The notes: a model not told the origin generated them from the letters alone. A DNA stretch of 6,937 bases from an uncultured Lachnospiraceae bacterium (GCA_910585855.1 CAJUGZ010000234.1:1-6937), one strand, 5' to 3'. Numbered from the stretch's first letter, positions 1-6,589 are shown. Program-made: numbers and translations.

Positions 1-308
1 CTGTTCCTGCCGCAAGATACTGTAAACGCTCTTTCTGATTTTCTCGGCTTCTTTTCCTTATACTTGAAATAAATGTCGATTTGCTCTAAATGCTTTTTCA
101 GAGTGGCAAGCTGCCGTCCAACGGGTTTCAGCTTCCCTTGAATATCCAGTTGTTCCCCTATCATGGTTTTGAATTTTTCATCAAACCCCGCCATATCCAT
201 GATGTCGTTGGCTTGCAGGAAATTCAGCATTTTTGCTGCGTCTTTGAGGTTATAGAGGGATTGGGAATGGAATATCCTGTTTTCCCAGTCTGCGCAGCAG
301 ATATTCCC
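1..308 (-). pseudogene. Relaxase/mobilization nuclease fragment, frameshifted with apparent internal deletion
   Basis: Reading right to left from a stop at 309-311, this frame gives a segment containing ADWENRIF, SQSLYNLKDAAKMLNFLQ and GKLKPVGRQLATLKKHLEQ. This matches, from memory, the helical region C-terminal to the nuclease domain of ICE relaxases that nick the transfer origin and pilot DNA through conjugation. After YFKYKE (about position 60) the frame turns into unlike sequence. A second frame over 1-57 instead reads EAEKIRKSVYSILRQEQ, which resembles the relaxase C-terminal part. In intact relatives I recall several dozen residues between these two pieces, so a deletion plus frameshift is inferred. 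The catalytic N-terminal part is absent upstream and the gene runs off the window edge. Family assignment is fairly sure; the exact deletion size is not measurable here. Confidence 0.7.
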
Positions 309-396
309 TTACCTTTTCTTCTGTCAGCGCTTCCTCATCAAGAACAGGTTCGTCCACTGACACATCCGTTACTTTTTTCTTTCTCCCATGTTTCAC
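250..396 (-). pseudogene. Short unrecognised ORF, probable mobile-element remnant
   Basis: An open frame from a GTG at 394-396 to a TAA at 250-252 encodes about 48 residues. It has a basic start (KHGRKKK), an acidic middle (DEPVLDEEALTEE) and a plausible amphipathic helix (KVREYLLRRLGKQ). The amino-acid composition looks like real coding sequence, and the frame overlaps the start of the relaxase fragment by about 59 nt in another frame. I do not recognise the family. No good ribosome binding site precedes the GTG, and the frame stays open a little upstream of it. It may be the tail of a longer gene cut by the rearrangement that truncated the relaxase. Confidence 0.25.
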
Positions 397-443
397 CGCA
401 CAGCAGATTCCACTCCCTGACGCTGTGTAACAACATATTTAAT

Positions 444-870
444 TTACTTGTACTGGATTACTGGACACTGTTTTGTCTTTTTTCCCACTTTCCTGCGTTC
501 CAGAGCAAAGACCATATCCCCGGTACGCTCAAAATAACCCATATCCTTTTTCCAGCTTACGTCGCATTTGCAGTGCTGCAAACCGATAAACTGCTGTTTC
601 ATTTTCCTTCCGCAGTTCGGGCATACCTTTCCCCACACAATGCAAGGAAATAATCCTTTTTCCTCTATATCTCCTCCTGCCTTTGAGGAGCGTTTTGAAT
701 ATCTCGTCATAGTTAAGCTCCAAAAGCAGCGTTCCCAGTACAGTCGTTAAGTTTTCAGAAAAATACTCATTAATACACTTAATAATATCTATGTATTCTT
801 TACCACCTATTTTTACAATCCTTGATATTTCTCTTTTATGATCTGCCTCAAATAAAACTTTACATGTCAA
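444..870 (-). pseudogene. Zinc-ribbon mobile-element protein, split across two frames
   Basis: Two overlapping frames look like halves of one protein. The first starts at a TTG (868-870) and reads KVLFEADHKREISRIV, then a helical segment ending LNYDEIFKTLLKG; after that it becomes arginine-rich and unlike its beginning. The second frame, credible from about 671 down to 444, reads GLFPCIVWGKVCPNCGRKM, HCKCDVSWKKDMGYFERT and VFALERRKVGKKTKQ. It contains a CxxC plus CxC pair typical of a zinc ribbon. I associate this kind of small cysteine protein with Lachnospiraceae ICEs but cannot name its function. The switch falls near 665-680, beside AGGAGG at 673-678. So a frameshift mutation, a second gene with a weak start, or recoding are all possible. 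Decay is favoured because the neighbouring genes are also broken. Confidence 0.5.
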
Positions 871-1081
871 CCTTTGTTATCACATCACCCTTCGGTGTCA
901 TATACTGTTCTATTTTATCCCTTAGAAACTTTATTAATGAACCTTGAGTAATTTCTCTTCTTCCCACACTATACATCCATATATTCCGATACAAACAGAT
1001 TTTTCCATCCGGTAAAAATTTAATTGCTACTATTCCTCTAAATACAAGAAACCAAACGAGCTTAGCAAGTTTCGCAACTAT
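860..1081 (-). pseudogene. Unrecognised small protein lacking a proper start, element remnant
   Basis: The frame is open from just after a TAA at 1082-1084 to a TAA at 860-862, about 73 codons. It reads with strongly coding-like composition: KLAKLVWFLVFRG, IKFLPDGKICLYRN, WMYSVGRREITQGSL, KFLRDKIEQYMTPKGD. It begins hydrophobic and ends charged. No ATG, GTG or TTG occurs near the beginning of the open stretch; the first candidates are a TTG at 992-994 and an ATG at 974-976, both inside the apparently conserved part. The 5' end is therefore probably lost. It overlaps the TTG start of the following cysteine protein by 11 nt, as coupled genes in an operon would. The sequence becomes markedly AT-rich just right of it, so about 1085 may be the edge of the element. 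I do not recognise the family. Confidence 0.4.
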
Positions 1082-1160
1082 TTAAATATTTTATTACAAA
1101 TAATCTAGAGATAAAATACCCCTATAGATGATAATTTCCTCTTTAATAATAAAAACCTTT

Positions 1161-1193
1161 AAAAAAAGAAAGTCCTTTCTACAAAGACTTTCT
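1161..1193 (-). terminator. Intrinsic terminator of the surface-protein gene
   Basis: On the minus strand an 8-bp perfect stem (AGAAAGTC with GACTTTCT, arms at 1186-1193 and 1167-1174) with an 11-nt loop is followed directly by a run of T (the A run at 1161-1167 on the plus strand). Extra pairing is possible inside the loop. It lies about 160 nt beyond the surface-protein stop codon with no credible gene between. Confidence 0.8.
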
Positions 1194-1257
1194 CTTTCTA
1201 ATTTTCTAAAAGCTTGTTCTATAATAAAATATAATTCTAATATTATCCAACTAACAG

Positions 1258-1294
1258 CCAGAGGCAGTTTGTTTCTTTCCCAAACCACCTCTGG
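1258..1294. repeat. Near-perfect inverted repeat between surface gene and its terminator
   Basis: Arms CCAGAGG-CA-GTTTG (1258-1271) and CAAAC-CA-CCTCTGG (1281-1294) form a 7-bp plus 5-bp stem with one 2-nt internal loop and a 9-nt terminal loop. No T run follows on either strand, so it is not a classic terminator. It could stabilise the 3' end of the surface-protein mRNA or be a REP-like element. Its right arm runs into TCTGGCGTCC (1290-1299), which is the inverse of GGACGCCAGA found at 6692-6701. Confidence 0.6.
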
Positions 1295-1352
1295 CGTCCT
1301 GTAAAAGCAATACCCTATCTCCAAAAACTCTTTCTAAATCAAACTCTATATA

Positions 1353-3884
1353 TTACCCTTCTTCTATCTCTTCGCTTTCTTCTTCCTGATCTTTTATTTC
1401 TGTAAGATCGATATCAATGTCTATATCAATATCTATATCATAATCAGGCGGAAACTCTACCTCTATCCAAACATAAACAACAGCTTTTTCTCCCTCTAAA
1501 CCATCTGGAATAAATTCCAGTGAATATGTTCCATGCTCTTTTACTTCCGAATCAGGATCTTTCCAAACATATGTTCCATCTACCCCTTTATTGTTTTTAC
1601 CAGTAACCTGAATATCTTTTAAATGAACCGCCGATCCCGACACTACAAGCAGATCTGTTTTCTGATCTACCGTAACCGCAGATCCACTGGCTGTCACTGT
1701 AAATGTAACATTTCCTTCTCCATAAGAATTACTTACCTGCCTGCTTGGTATAGTTACAGCAGACCCCGTTGTAACAATCTGAGCCTGAAGTTCTTTTACC
1801 AAAAGCGGTATCTCTGAATCAATCTGTATCGGTTCAGATTCCCACTCATTTAAACTTTTTACATGGATCTTTACATATTTTCCTGCCAATTCCTCTGTAA
1901 TATAAAGATAAGCAGAAAGATAAAAACCGCCAGAAGAAATCTCCTGATATACTCCGTCTTTCTGATCACTGACATACCATTCATAAAAACCATAGTTTCC
2001 GTCATCTTCCCATTCTGCTACTGCATCTAAATAATATGTCACCTTTGGCGTTCCAGAAATCTTTATATCTTTTATCGTTCCTTCTTTATATTCTATCTCT
2101 TCGCCGGAACGTTCCACACAAATCGCTTCACTGAAAATCCCTGCTTCGCTATGATTGGAAGAAATTTCTACTTTTACAAAAAGCCCTTCCATTTCTTCTC
2201 CCAAATAATAGCTTTCTAAGACAGCTCCCTCTATCGGCTGATAAACTCCGTCTAATTTGTCGCACTGATACCACTGATAAGTCAAAATACCGGTTGCATC
2301 TTTATTTGCCTTTGCCTTTAAAGTACAATAAACATATCCAAGACCATCAATTTCTGCACTTTTTACTGGAACAATTTCCTCAGAATCTACCCAGCCTGCA
2401 TATAAAGTAATCGGTCTGTCACAAATCATTTCATCCAGATTCAATCGATATGTTGTTTCTGTCATTTCATCATTTTTATACCATCCGTTAAATTCCATTC
2501 CTTCCTGTTTCGGAAGAGGAATTTCTTTCTCTTTCAAAACCGTTCCGATTGTCTGATTTACTTTTATCTTAACCGTAATCTGACTTTCTCTTTTTTCAAT
2601 ATCGTCAAAATCCTCTGTAATCCAATAACCGCCATTGGCATCCAAAGTTACGCTGTGATATCCTGTCACAGTTCCCTTTCCTATAATCTTTATATTTAAT
2701 GCCCCTATTCCCGTTACATCAGAAATCTCTGCATTAGATGAAACATTTACTTCCGGCTTTATATCGGCTGAATTTACCTGAAGCTGACTGACTTTTACCG
2801 AAAGAGAAATCTTAATTGATGCTGTAATCCGCAGTACGCCAACACTTCCAGCACCGCCAATTTCCGATGCGACACTTGCAATAATACTAGGAATTACAAT
2901 TTTCTCCTGTATAGAAATCTTTACTTTTCCAGTTGTCGCATGAACTGCCTCTGAAACAGTTGTCGTTCCTTCAAAAGAAATATGCAGCGGATTCGCCCCT
3001 TCTGTCAATCGCTTTGCTGCAATCACAATACGCAGCTTACAATTTACTATATGTACCGTATTTTCCCCGCCGCCTTCAATCGTTGTCGTTCCGTTTACTG
3101 TCAGCCCATCCAGCGTAAGATCGCCATTTCCTACCAGTTCTGAAATCGTCAGATCATTGATTTCATCAATTCCAAACATATCTGCCGAATAGACTCCTTC
3201 TTTATAGATAATTACATTTTTTGTCTGTTTATCTACAAAAAAATCTGTTCTTTCCTGATCATCTTTATCCTGATCGTCGTCTTTATCCGAATCCTCAAAG
3301 TCATCTTCATCATCCCAAACCAAAGACCAGCTTTCGTCTGCAGCCATTCCACTCTTTCCGTCCCAGACGCCATTTGCCTGCAATGTCCAAATCATACCCT
3401 GAATCATTACTCTGCCAGTCTGCATTGCACCTGATAAAGCATCCAGATAATACCAATTCTTATCTATATCCTGAAACCACCCTGTTTTCATCTCCCCTGA
3501 AACAGTATCCAAATAATACCATTTTCCATCCATTGGCTGAATCCAGCCTTTTTTCATCACTCCGGTATGATAATCCAAAAAATACCACTTTCCATCTGCC
3601 GGTTTAATCCAACCCGTTTTCATCGCCCCAGTATGATAGTCCAAAAAATACCACTGGCTATCTGTATCCTGAAACCATCCGATCTGCCTTTTTCCTGCAG
3701 AATCTAAATGATACCAATTTCCGCTATCTTGTATCCAGCTATTCGCATAAGCAAACTCTTCTGCACCAAGATACTGCCGACTTATACTATTCTGAGTAAA
3801 ATCCGCCGACAATGGTATCGTATTTCCCACTGCAAAAAATAAAGCAAGCATAACCGCAAAACCCTTTTTCCATCTCACTTTCAT
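1353..3884 (-). CDS. Secreted cell-wall-binding repeat protein with InlB-type and Ig-like modules
   Basis: An 843-residue exported protein. Residues 1-27 form a signal peptide (MKVRWKKG, a hydrophobic core, then LSA before the likely cut). Residues 46-156 hold five aromatic repeats of the GWF...NWYYLD..TGAMKTG type, the choline-binding/cell-wall-binding family, with a degenerate sixth to about 176. These should hold the protein non-covalently to wall polymers; no LPXTG sorting signal is present at the C-terminus. An Asp/Glu-rich linker (about 190-211) follows, then a Thr/Val/Ile-rich region (215-410) that looks beta-helical. Residues 411-499 resemble an InlB B-repeat (TLDANGGY ... FNGWYKN ... 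ITLYAGW). Two similar Ig-like modules carry QWYQCDKLDGVYQ (537-549) and EWYVSDQKDGVYQ (635-647). GSAV motifs occur at 707, 734 and 750, then an Asp-Ile tract and an acidic tail. The start follows AGGAGAAGG. No enzyme domain is recognised; an adhesin or surface-display role is inferred. Confidence 0.9.
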   Translation of the reverse strand: MKVRWKKGFAVMLALFFAVGNTIPLSADFTQNSISRQYLGAEEFAYANSWIQDSGNWYHLDSAGKRQIGWFQDTDSQWYFLDYHTGAMKTGWIKPADGKWYFLDYHTGVMKKGWIQPMDGKWYYLDTVSGEMKTGWFQDIDKNWYYLDALSGAMQTGRVMIQGMIWTLQANGVWDGKSGMAADESWSLVWDDEDDFEDSDKDDDQDKDDQERTDFFVDKQTKNVIIYKEGVYSADMFGIDEINDLTISELVGNGDLTLDGLTVNGTTTIEGGGENTVHIVNCKLRIVIAAKRLTEGANPLHISFEGTTTVSEAVHATTGKVKISIQEKIVIPSIIASVASEIGGAGSVGVLRITASIKISLSVKVSQLQVNSADIKPEVNVSSNAEISDVTGIGALNIKIIGKGTVTGYHSVTLDANGGYWITEDFDDIEKRESQITVKIKVNQTIGTVLKEKEIPLPKQEGMEFNGWYKNDEMTETTYRLNLDEMICDRPITLYAGWVDSEEIVPVKSAEIDGLGYVYCTLKAKANKDATGILTYQWYQCDKLDGVYQPIEGAVLESYYLGEEMEGLFVKVEISSNHSEAGIFSEAICVERSGEEIEYKEGTIKDIKISGTPKVTYYLDAVAEWEDDGNYGFYEWYVSDQKDGVYQEISSGGFYLSAYLYITEELAGKYVKIHVKSLNEWESEPIQIDSEIPLLVKELQAQIVTTGSAVTIPSRQVSNSYGEGNVTFTVTASGSAVTVDQKTDLLVVSGSAVHLKDIQVTGKNNKGVDGTYVWKDPDSEVKEHGTYSLEFIPDGLEGEKAVVYVWIEVEFPPDYDIDIDIDIDIDLTEIKDQEEESEEIEEG
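1404..1439 (-). repeat. Asp-Ile coding hexanucleotide tract
   Basis: Thirty-six bases encode alternating Asp and Ile (residues 816-827, the last being Leu). On the coding strand this is near-perfect repetition of GATATA/GATATT with third-base differences. Because the unit is two codons, slippage would change tail length without breaking the frame. Confidence 0.75.
3417..3680 (-). repeat. Four tandem 66-nt cell-wall-binding repeat units
   Basis: Residues 69-156 consist of four consecutive 22-residue units, each beginning GW(F/I) and containing WY(F/Y)LD and a TG or SG turn. The two units around 3548-3680 are nearly identical in DNA (both include a TCCAAAAAATACCACT stretch on the plus strand), indicating recent duplication or gene conversion. 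The outer units have diverged more. Confidence 0.8.
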
Positions 3885-3922
3885 AACCTTGCCTTCTCCT
3901 TTCTCTTAACTGCTGTAAAAAC

Positions 3923-3961
3923 ATTTTATCTTTTGTTCCTTTCAGGCTTAAAACTACTATA
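3923..3961 (-). promoter_or_regulatory. Possible weak promoter for the surface-protein gene
   Basis: The gap between the upstream terminator and this gene must contain a promoter if the operon terminates at 4028-4075. On the minus strand, TAAAAT (3923-3928) and TATAGT (3956-3961) are -10-like, but neither has a recognisable -35 at normal spacing. That would suit activator dependence. No convincing LytTR-type direct repeat pair at the usual spacing was found, so this call is tentative. Confidence 0.2.
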
Positions 3962-4027
3962 CCTCTTTTTCATCTGTAACTATCTTTTAAAACAATCTTT
4001 GCTTTCCCAACATATCACAATCTAAAA

Positions 4028-4075
4028 TAAAAAAAAAGTATTCCAACATATATTGCACTTTTTTAGGAATACTTT
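4028..4075 (-). terminator. Intrinsic terminator of the regulator-kinase-VOC operon
   Basis: On the minus strand a 10-bp perfect stem (AAAGTATTCC at 4066-4075 with GGAATACTTT at 4035-4044) encloses a 21-nt loop and is followed by a T run (A run from 4034 leftward). It sits 24 nt after the VOC stop codon and separates this operon from the surface-protein gene. Confidence 0.85.
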
Positions 4076-4099
4076 GCGGGGATACCAAAAGTCATCGCA

Positions 4100-4462
4100 C
4101 TATATAGGTGTCCCTACCTCAATCAAATTACCATCCAAATCATAAAAACGAATTATCTTTTGTCCCCAGCTATGCGTCATAAGTCGATTGACGTATTGAA
4201 CCTCGGGATATATTTTTTCCAAATTTTCAATAAATGCTTCTATATCTTGTTCCTCAAAATACAGTTCGCAAGAATTGCTTTTCGAAATAATACCTTTCCC
4301 TAAAAACTTTTTCCAAATTTTTTCCTCCTGAAGTACAAGACCTTCCGTTAAAATCATATTGCCATCATTATCAAGTATCATATCAAGCCCAAACAAATCA
4401 TGATAAAATTGTTTCGATTTTTCAATATCTTTAACAACAATCAAAATATTCTTTAATTTCAT
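4100..4462 (-). CDS. VOC (glyoxalase/bleomycin-resistance fold) family protein
   Basis: A 120-residue single-domain protein with two beta-alpha-beta-beta-beta halves expected of the vicinal-oxygen-chelate superfamily. The first half reads ILIVVKDIEKSKQFYHDLFGLDM; the second ends in WGQKIIRFYDLDGNLIEVG, a hallmark C-terminal strand pair. By rough alignment with glyoxalase I, the metal-ligand positions are occupied by Asn5 (usually His), Glu66 and Glu115, so metal binding may be altered or absent. Substrate cannot be read from sequence: thiol-adduct chemistry, antibiotic sequestration or simple ligand binding are all possible. The start at 4462 is preferred because GGAGGG lies 9 nt upstream and the fold begins at MKLKNI. 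An in-frame ATG at 4495 would add 11 residues but lacks a ribosome binding site. It follows the kinase stop by 64 nt with no internal terminator, so it is probably co-transcribed. Confidence 0.88.
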   Translation of the reverse strand: MKLKNILIVVKDIEKSKQFYHDLFGLDMILDNDGNMILTEGLVLQEEKIWKKFLGKGIISKSNSCELYFEEQDIEAFIENLEKIYPEVQYVNRLMTHSWGQKIIRFYDLDGNLIEVGTPI

Positions 4463-4471
4463 TATCAATCT

Positions 4472-4477
4472 CCCTCC
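4472..4477 (-). promoter_or_regulatory. Ribosome binding site deciding the VOC start
   Basis: GGAGGG on the minus strand stands 9 nt before the ATG at 4460-4462 and inside the 5' extension that the alternative ATG at 4495 would translate. This favours the shorter protein. Confidence 0.75.
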
Positions 4478-4515
4478 AAATTCCGATTTGTACATCTAAT
4501 ATACATCATTTTCCA

Positions 4516-4529
4516 GCGTCCCCCTCCTA
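4516..4529 (-). repeat. GGAGGGGGACGC box directly at the kinase stop codon
   Basis: The minus strand reads TAG (kinase stop, 4527-4529) overlapping GGAGGGGGACGC (4516-4527), then TGGAAAATG. The same 12 bases occur on the plus strand at 6686-6697, there followed closely by GAAAATG as well. The shared GC-rich block in AT-rich intergenic DNA suggests a dispersed short repeat rather than chance. Confidence 0.45.
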
Positions 4530-5834
4530 TTTTAAAATCGGCAGCAAAACTCGCACAACAAACATCCCCTGTTCCATTTGAAAATCTACATCTCCCAAAT
4601 ACTTCCGTACACTATGTACAATACTAAGCACCCCTAATCCACGTCCATTCTTTCGAACCGGAAGCCCGTTTTCAAAATTTATCTGACTAAAACAGGTATT
4701 TTTTACCTGAATTACCAATTTCCCTGCTTTCTGCCAAATCTGTACTTCAATCTGCTGGTTATTACTGCCGGATTCCTCACATCCATGCAGTGCATTTTCC
4801 ATTATATTTCCTAAAATAGCAATAAAATCTGTTTCTCGTATTCCGGTTTCCTTTTGTATCTTTATATCTGAAAAAACCTGTATTCCCTTTTGCTCCGCTT
4901 TTCGAATATAAATTCTTAAAATATGATCAACTACAAGATTCTCACAAATTTTTACAGGACAAAGATCACTATACTCTTGTTCATGCTGTTTTAAATATTC
5001 TAACAGTACATGAGTTTCTCCTCTTTGTATATACTCCGCAACCATCAAATCATGATGCCGGACATCATGCCGAATCCGATTTGCTTCTTCCACATGCTCC
5101 TGCATCAATTCTAATTCCCTTTTCAACATTTCATTGCTAATTGCCGTTAATTCCATCTCCTGCTTATCTCCCATTTCCTTCTGCATCAAATACAAAGTAT
5201 GCAGCATCACAATATGCGTTACCAAAAGCAAAGCACAAGTTCCTAAAAACATCATCTGTTCAGCATAAGATCGAACAATAATATGTGTCGGTCGTGTTGC
5301 ATAAAATAAAATCAAAAAATTTCCTGCAATCGCTATTATACAGATTTCTTTCCATTGAAATTTTAAATGATTAAAACCATCTACAATCTTTCGAAACGGC
5401 TTTCTTATCCATCGCCTGCAGATAAAAAAACCTATCCCGGCATAACAAATCCGCACACCAATATCTGCCCAAGGATTTCTGTCAAAAAAACAAATCGCAA
5501 TCCAAATTCCCACATAAATCAAAAAAAATAAAATAAACATCTGTAAAGTCAATTTATACAAAGACTGCAAAAAAGTATCCTGACTCATCAATGAAAAAAA
5601 TACCGACGCACATAAAAACAGCACCATTGTACAATACTTCAAATAACTAACTGGTTCAAAAAGAACCCATACCGTTCCGACTCCTGTCAAAAAAATAATA
5701 AACACCAAATAATACAAACATGTCTTTTTCCATGAAAATTTAGGATTATCCAAACTTAAAAAAAATACACTATAAGCAATTATCTCTATCATATTGCGAA
5801 ATATAGCCAGAATCGGTGTTACCCCCAAAATCAT
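4527..5834 (-). CDS. GHKL-domain sensor histidine kinase (AgrC/LytTR-partner type)
   Basis: A 435-residue membrane kinase that should autophosphorylate and pass phosphate to the regulator encoded just upstream. The N-terminal half (about 15-215) carries six or seven hydrophobic segments with very short loops, as in AgrC-type sensors that detect peptides or other ligands at the membrane. A coiled-coil linker follows (about 218-255). The phosphoacceptor box is NRIRHDVRHHD with His256 the likely acceptor. The GHKL ATPase has an N-box GNIMENALHGCEE (342-354, Asn343 and Asn347) and a G-box GRGLGVLSIVHSVRKYLG (397-414). Length is normal for the family. The ATG at 5834 is supported by AAAGGAGA 6 nt upstream, although it overlaps the regulator gene by 65 nt; an internal Met15 is the alternative. 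No peptide-precursor or processing gene (agrD/agrB-like) is in the window, so the signal is unknown. Confidence 0.92.
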   Translation of the reverse strand: MILGVTPILAIFRNMIEIIAYSVFFLSLDNPKFSWKKTCLYYLVFIIFLTGVGTVWVLFEPVSYLKYCTMVLFLCASVFFSLMSQDTFLQSLYKLTLQMFILFFLIYVGIWIAICFFDRNPWADIGVRICYAGIGFFICRRWIRKPFRKIVDGFNHLKFQWKEICIIAIAGNFLILFYATRPTHIIVRSYAEQMMFLGTCALLLVTHIVMLHTLYLMQKEMGDKQEMELTAISNEMLKRELELMQEHVEEANRIRHDVRHHDLMVAEYIQRGETHVLLEYLKQHEQEYSDLCPVKICENLVVDHILRIYIRKAEQKGIQVFSDIKIQKETGIRETDFIAILGNIMENALHGCEESGSNNQQIEVQIWQKAGKLVIQVKNTCFSQINFENGLPVRKNGRGLGVLSIVHSVRKYLGDVDFQMEQGMFVVRVLLPILK

Positions 5835-6567
5835 TTTGAATCTCCTTTCGACAATAATATTGAAAGTATTGTTCCTTTAACAGCCGATAAGCCCCTCTTG
5901 GCAAATAAAGTACCTCTCCGCTATCTAACTGCAATTCCCGTGCATTTAAGCTTCCAACATACTCCAAATTTACAATATAAGAAACACCGACTTTTACAAA
6001 TCTTAAATCTTCTGAAAGCATCCTATAAATCTCTGCCATTGTCAGTCGAAGCAAGGATCGTGTTCCATCTGCCAAATACAAATACTGCTGCTTCCCCTTC
6101 GCCTCACAATATAAAATATCCTGCAGCGCCACTCGACAGATTTTCCCCTCAATCCGTAAAAGAAGATACTTTTTTCTCTCCTTCTCTATCTCACTTAAAA
6201 ATCGATTCAGAATCAAAAACAAATCTTTCTCCAAAACAGGTTTTACCAAATATTGTATTGCACCCACACGAAATGCTTCCAATGCATGATCGACCGAAGC
6301 CGTAAGAAAAACAATCCTGCCTTCCATTTCCATTTCCCGAAGTTCTTTTGCTACCTCCGTTCCCAGCTTTTCAGGCATATAAATATCTAAAAACAGCAAA
6401 TCCGGCATATAATCCCTATTTTTCACCATATCCAATAAAGAATCCGCACTCTCAAAACATTCCACCGCAAATACATATTCCTCATGCTCTCTTTGATAAT
6501 TCTGCAGTATTCTCTCTATTTTCTCTAATTCCCCTCTTTCATCATCACAAATTGCTATTCGATACAT
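5770..6567 (-). CDS. LytTR-family response regulator
   Basis: A 265-residue two-domain regulator. The receiver domain (about 1-125) shows the acidic pocket CDDE (Asp8, Asp9), phosphoacceptor Asp61 in LFLDIYMP, Thr89 and conserved Lys109 in YLVKP. The C-terminal LytTR DNA-binding domain (about 133-238) shows ILYCEAKGKQQYLYLADG, then FVKVGVSYIVNLEYV and YLPRGAYRLLKEQY. Such proteins bind short direct repeats upstream of target promoters, often genes for surface proteins, bacteriocins or quorum sensing. Most relatives end soon after the LytTR fold. Here about 22 extra residues (from about 243) are read from the stretch that also encodes the kinase start. The gene begins 10 nt or less after AAGGAGA (6571-6577) and about 60 nt after a good promoter, and is first in a probable operon with the kinase and the VOC gene. 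Confidence 0.93.
   Translation of the reverse strand: MYRIAICDDERGELEKIERILQNYQREHEEYVFAVECFESADSLLDMVKNRDYMPDLLFLDIYMPEKLGTEVAKELREMEMEGRIVFLTASVDHALEAFRVGAIQYLVKPVLEKDLFLILNRFLSEIEKERKKYLLLRIEGKICRVALQDILYCEAKGKQQYLYLADGTRSLLRLTMAEIYRMLSEDLRFVKVGVSYIVNLEYVGSLNARELQLDSGEVLYLPRGAYRLLKEQYFQYYCRKEIQNDFGGNTDSGYISQYDRDNCL
5841..5848 (-). promoter_or_regulatory. Ribosome binding site for the kinase inside the regulator gene
   Basis: AAAGGAGA on the minus strand precedes the kinase ATG (5832-5834) by 6 nt and lies within the regulator's coding sequence. It fixes the long kinase start and implies translational coupling. Confidence 0.75.
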
Positions 6568-6589
6568 ATTTCTCCTTCTCTTTTCTCTT

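Noticed and set aside
90..653. Plus-strand open frame of 187 codons
   Set aside because: It is antisense to the relaxase and zinc-ribbon remnants, whose minus-strand translations show recognisable protein patterns; the plus translation is His/Pro/Phe-rich shadow sequence.
1094..1324. Minus-strand open frame of 76 codons after the surface gene
   Set aside because: It spans both the inverted repeat and the intrinsic terminator, has no ribosome binding site worth noting, and its composition (Ile/Leu/Phe/Lys from AT-rich DNA) looks non-coding.
3221..3607. Plus-strand open frame of 128 codons within the surface gene
   Set aside because: Shadow of the repeat-coding strand; Ser/Pro/His-rich with periodicity inherited from the wall-binding repeats.
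3417..3680. CRISPR-like array
   Set aside because: The regular 66-nt period is coding sequence for 22-residue wall-binding repeats, without conserved repeat/unique spacer structure.
3885..4020. LytTR/AgrA-type direct repeats upstream of the surface gene
   Set aside because: GTTTTAA occurs twice and a CAGTTAAG is present, but spacings (39 and 44 nt apart) do not fit the usual roughly 21-nt repeat period; not strong enough to call.
4455..4501. Short leader ORF (about 14 codons) between kinase and VOC after the GGAGGGGG box
   Set aside because: Starts ATGATG after an SD-like run, but the spacing is long, and its product has no codon run or other attenuator feature.
5898..6305. Plus-strand open frame of 135 codons opposite the regulator gene
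   Set aside because: Antisense to a clearly functional regulator; no ribosome binding site and no protein-like pattern.
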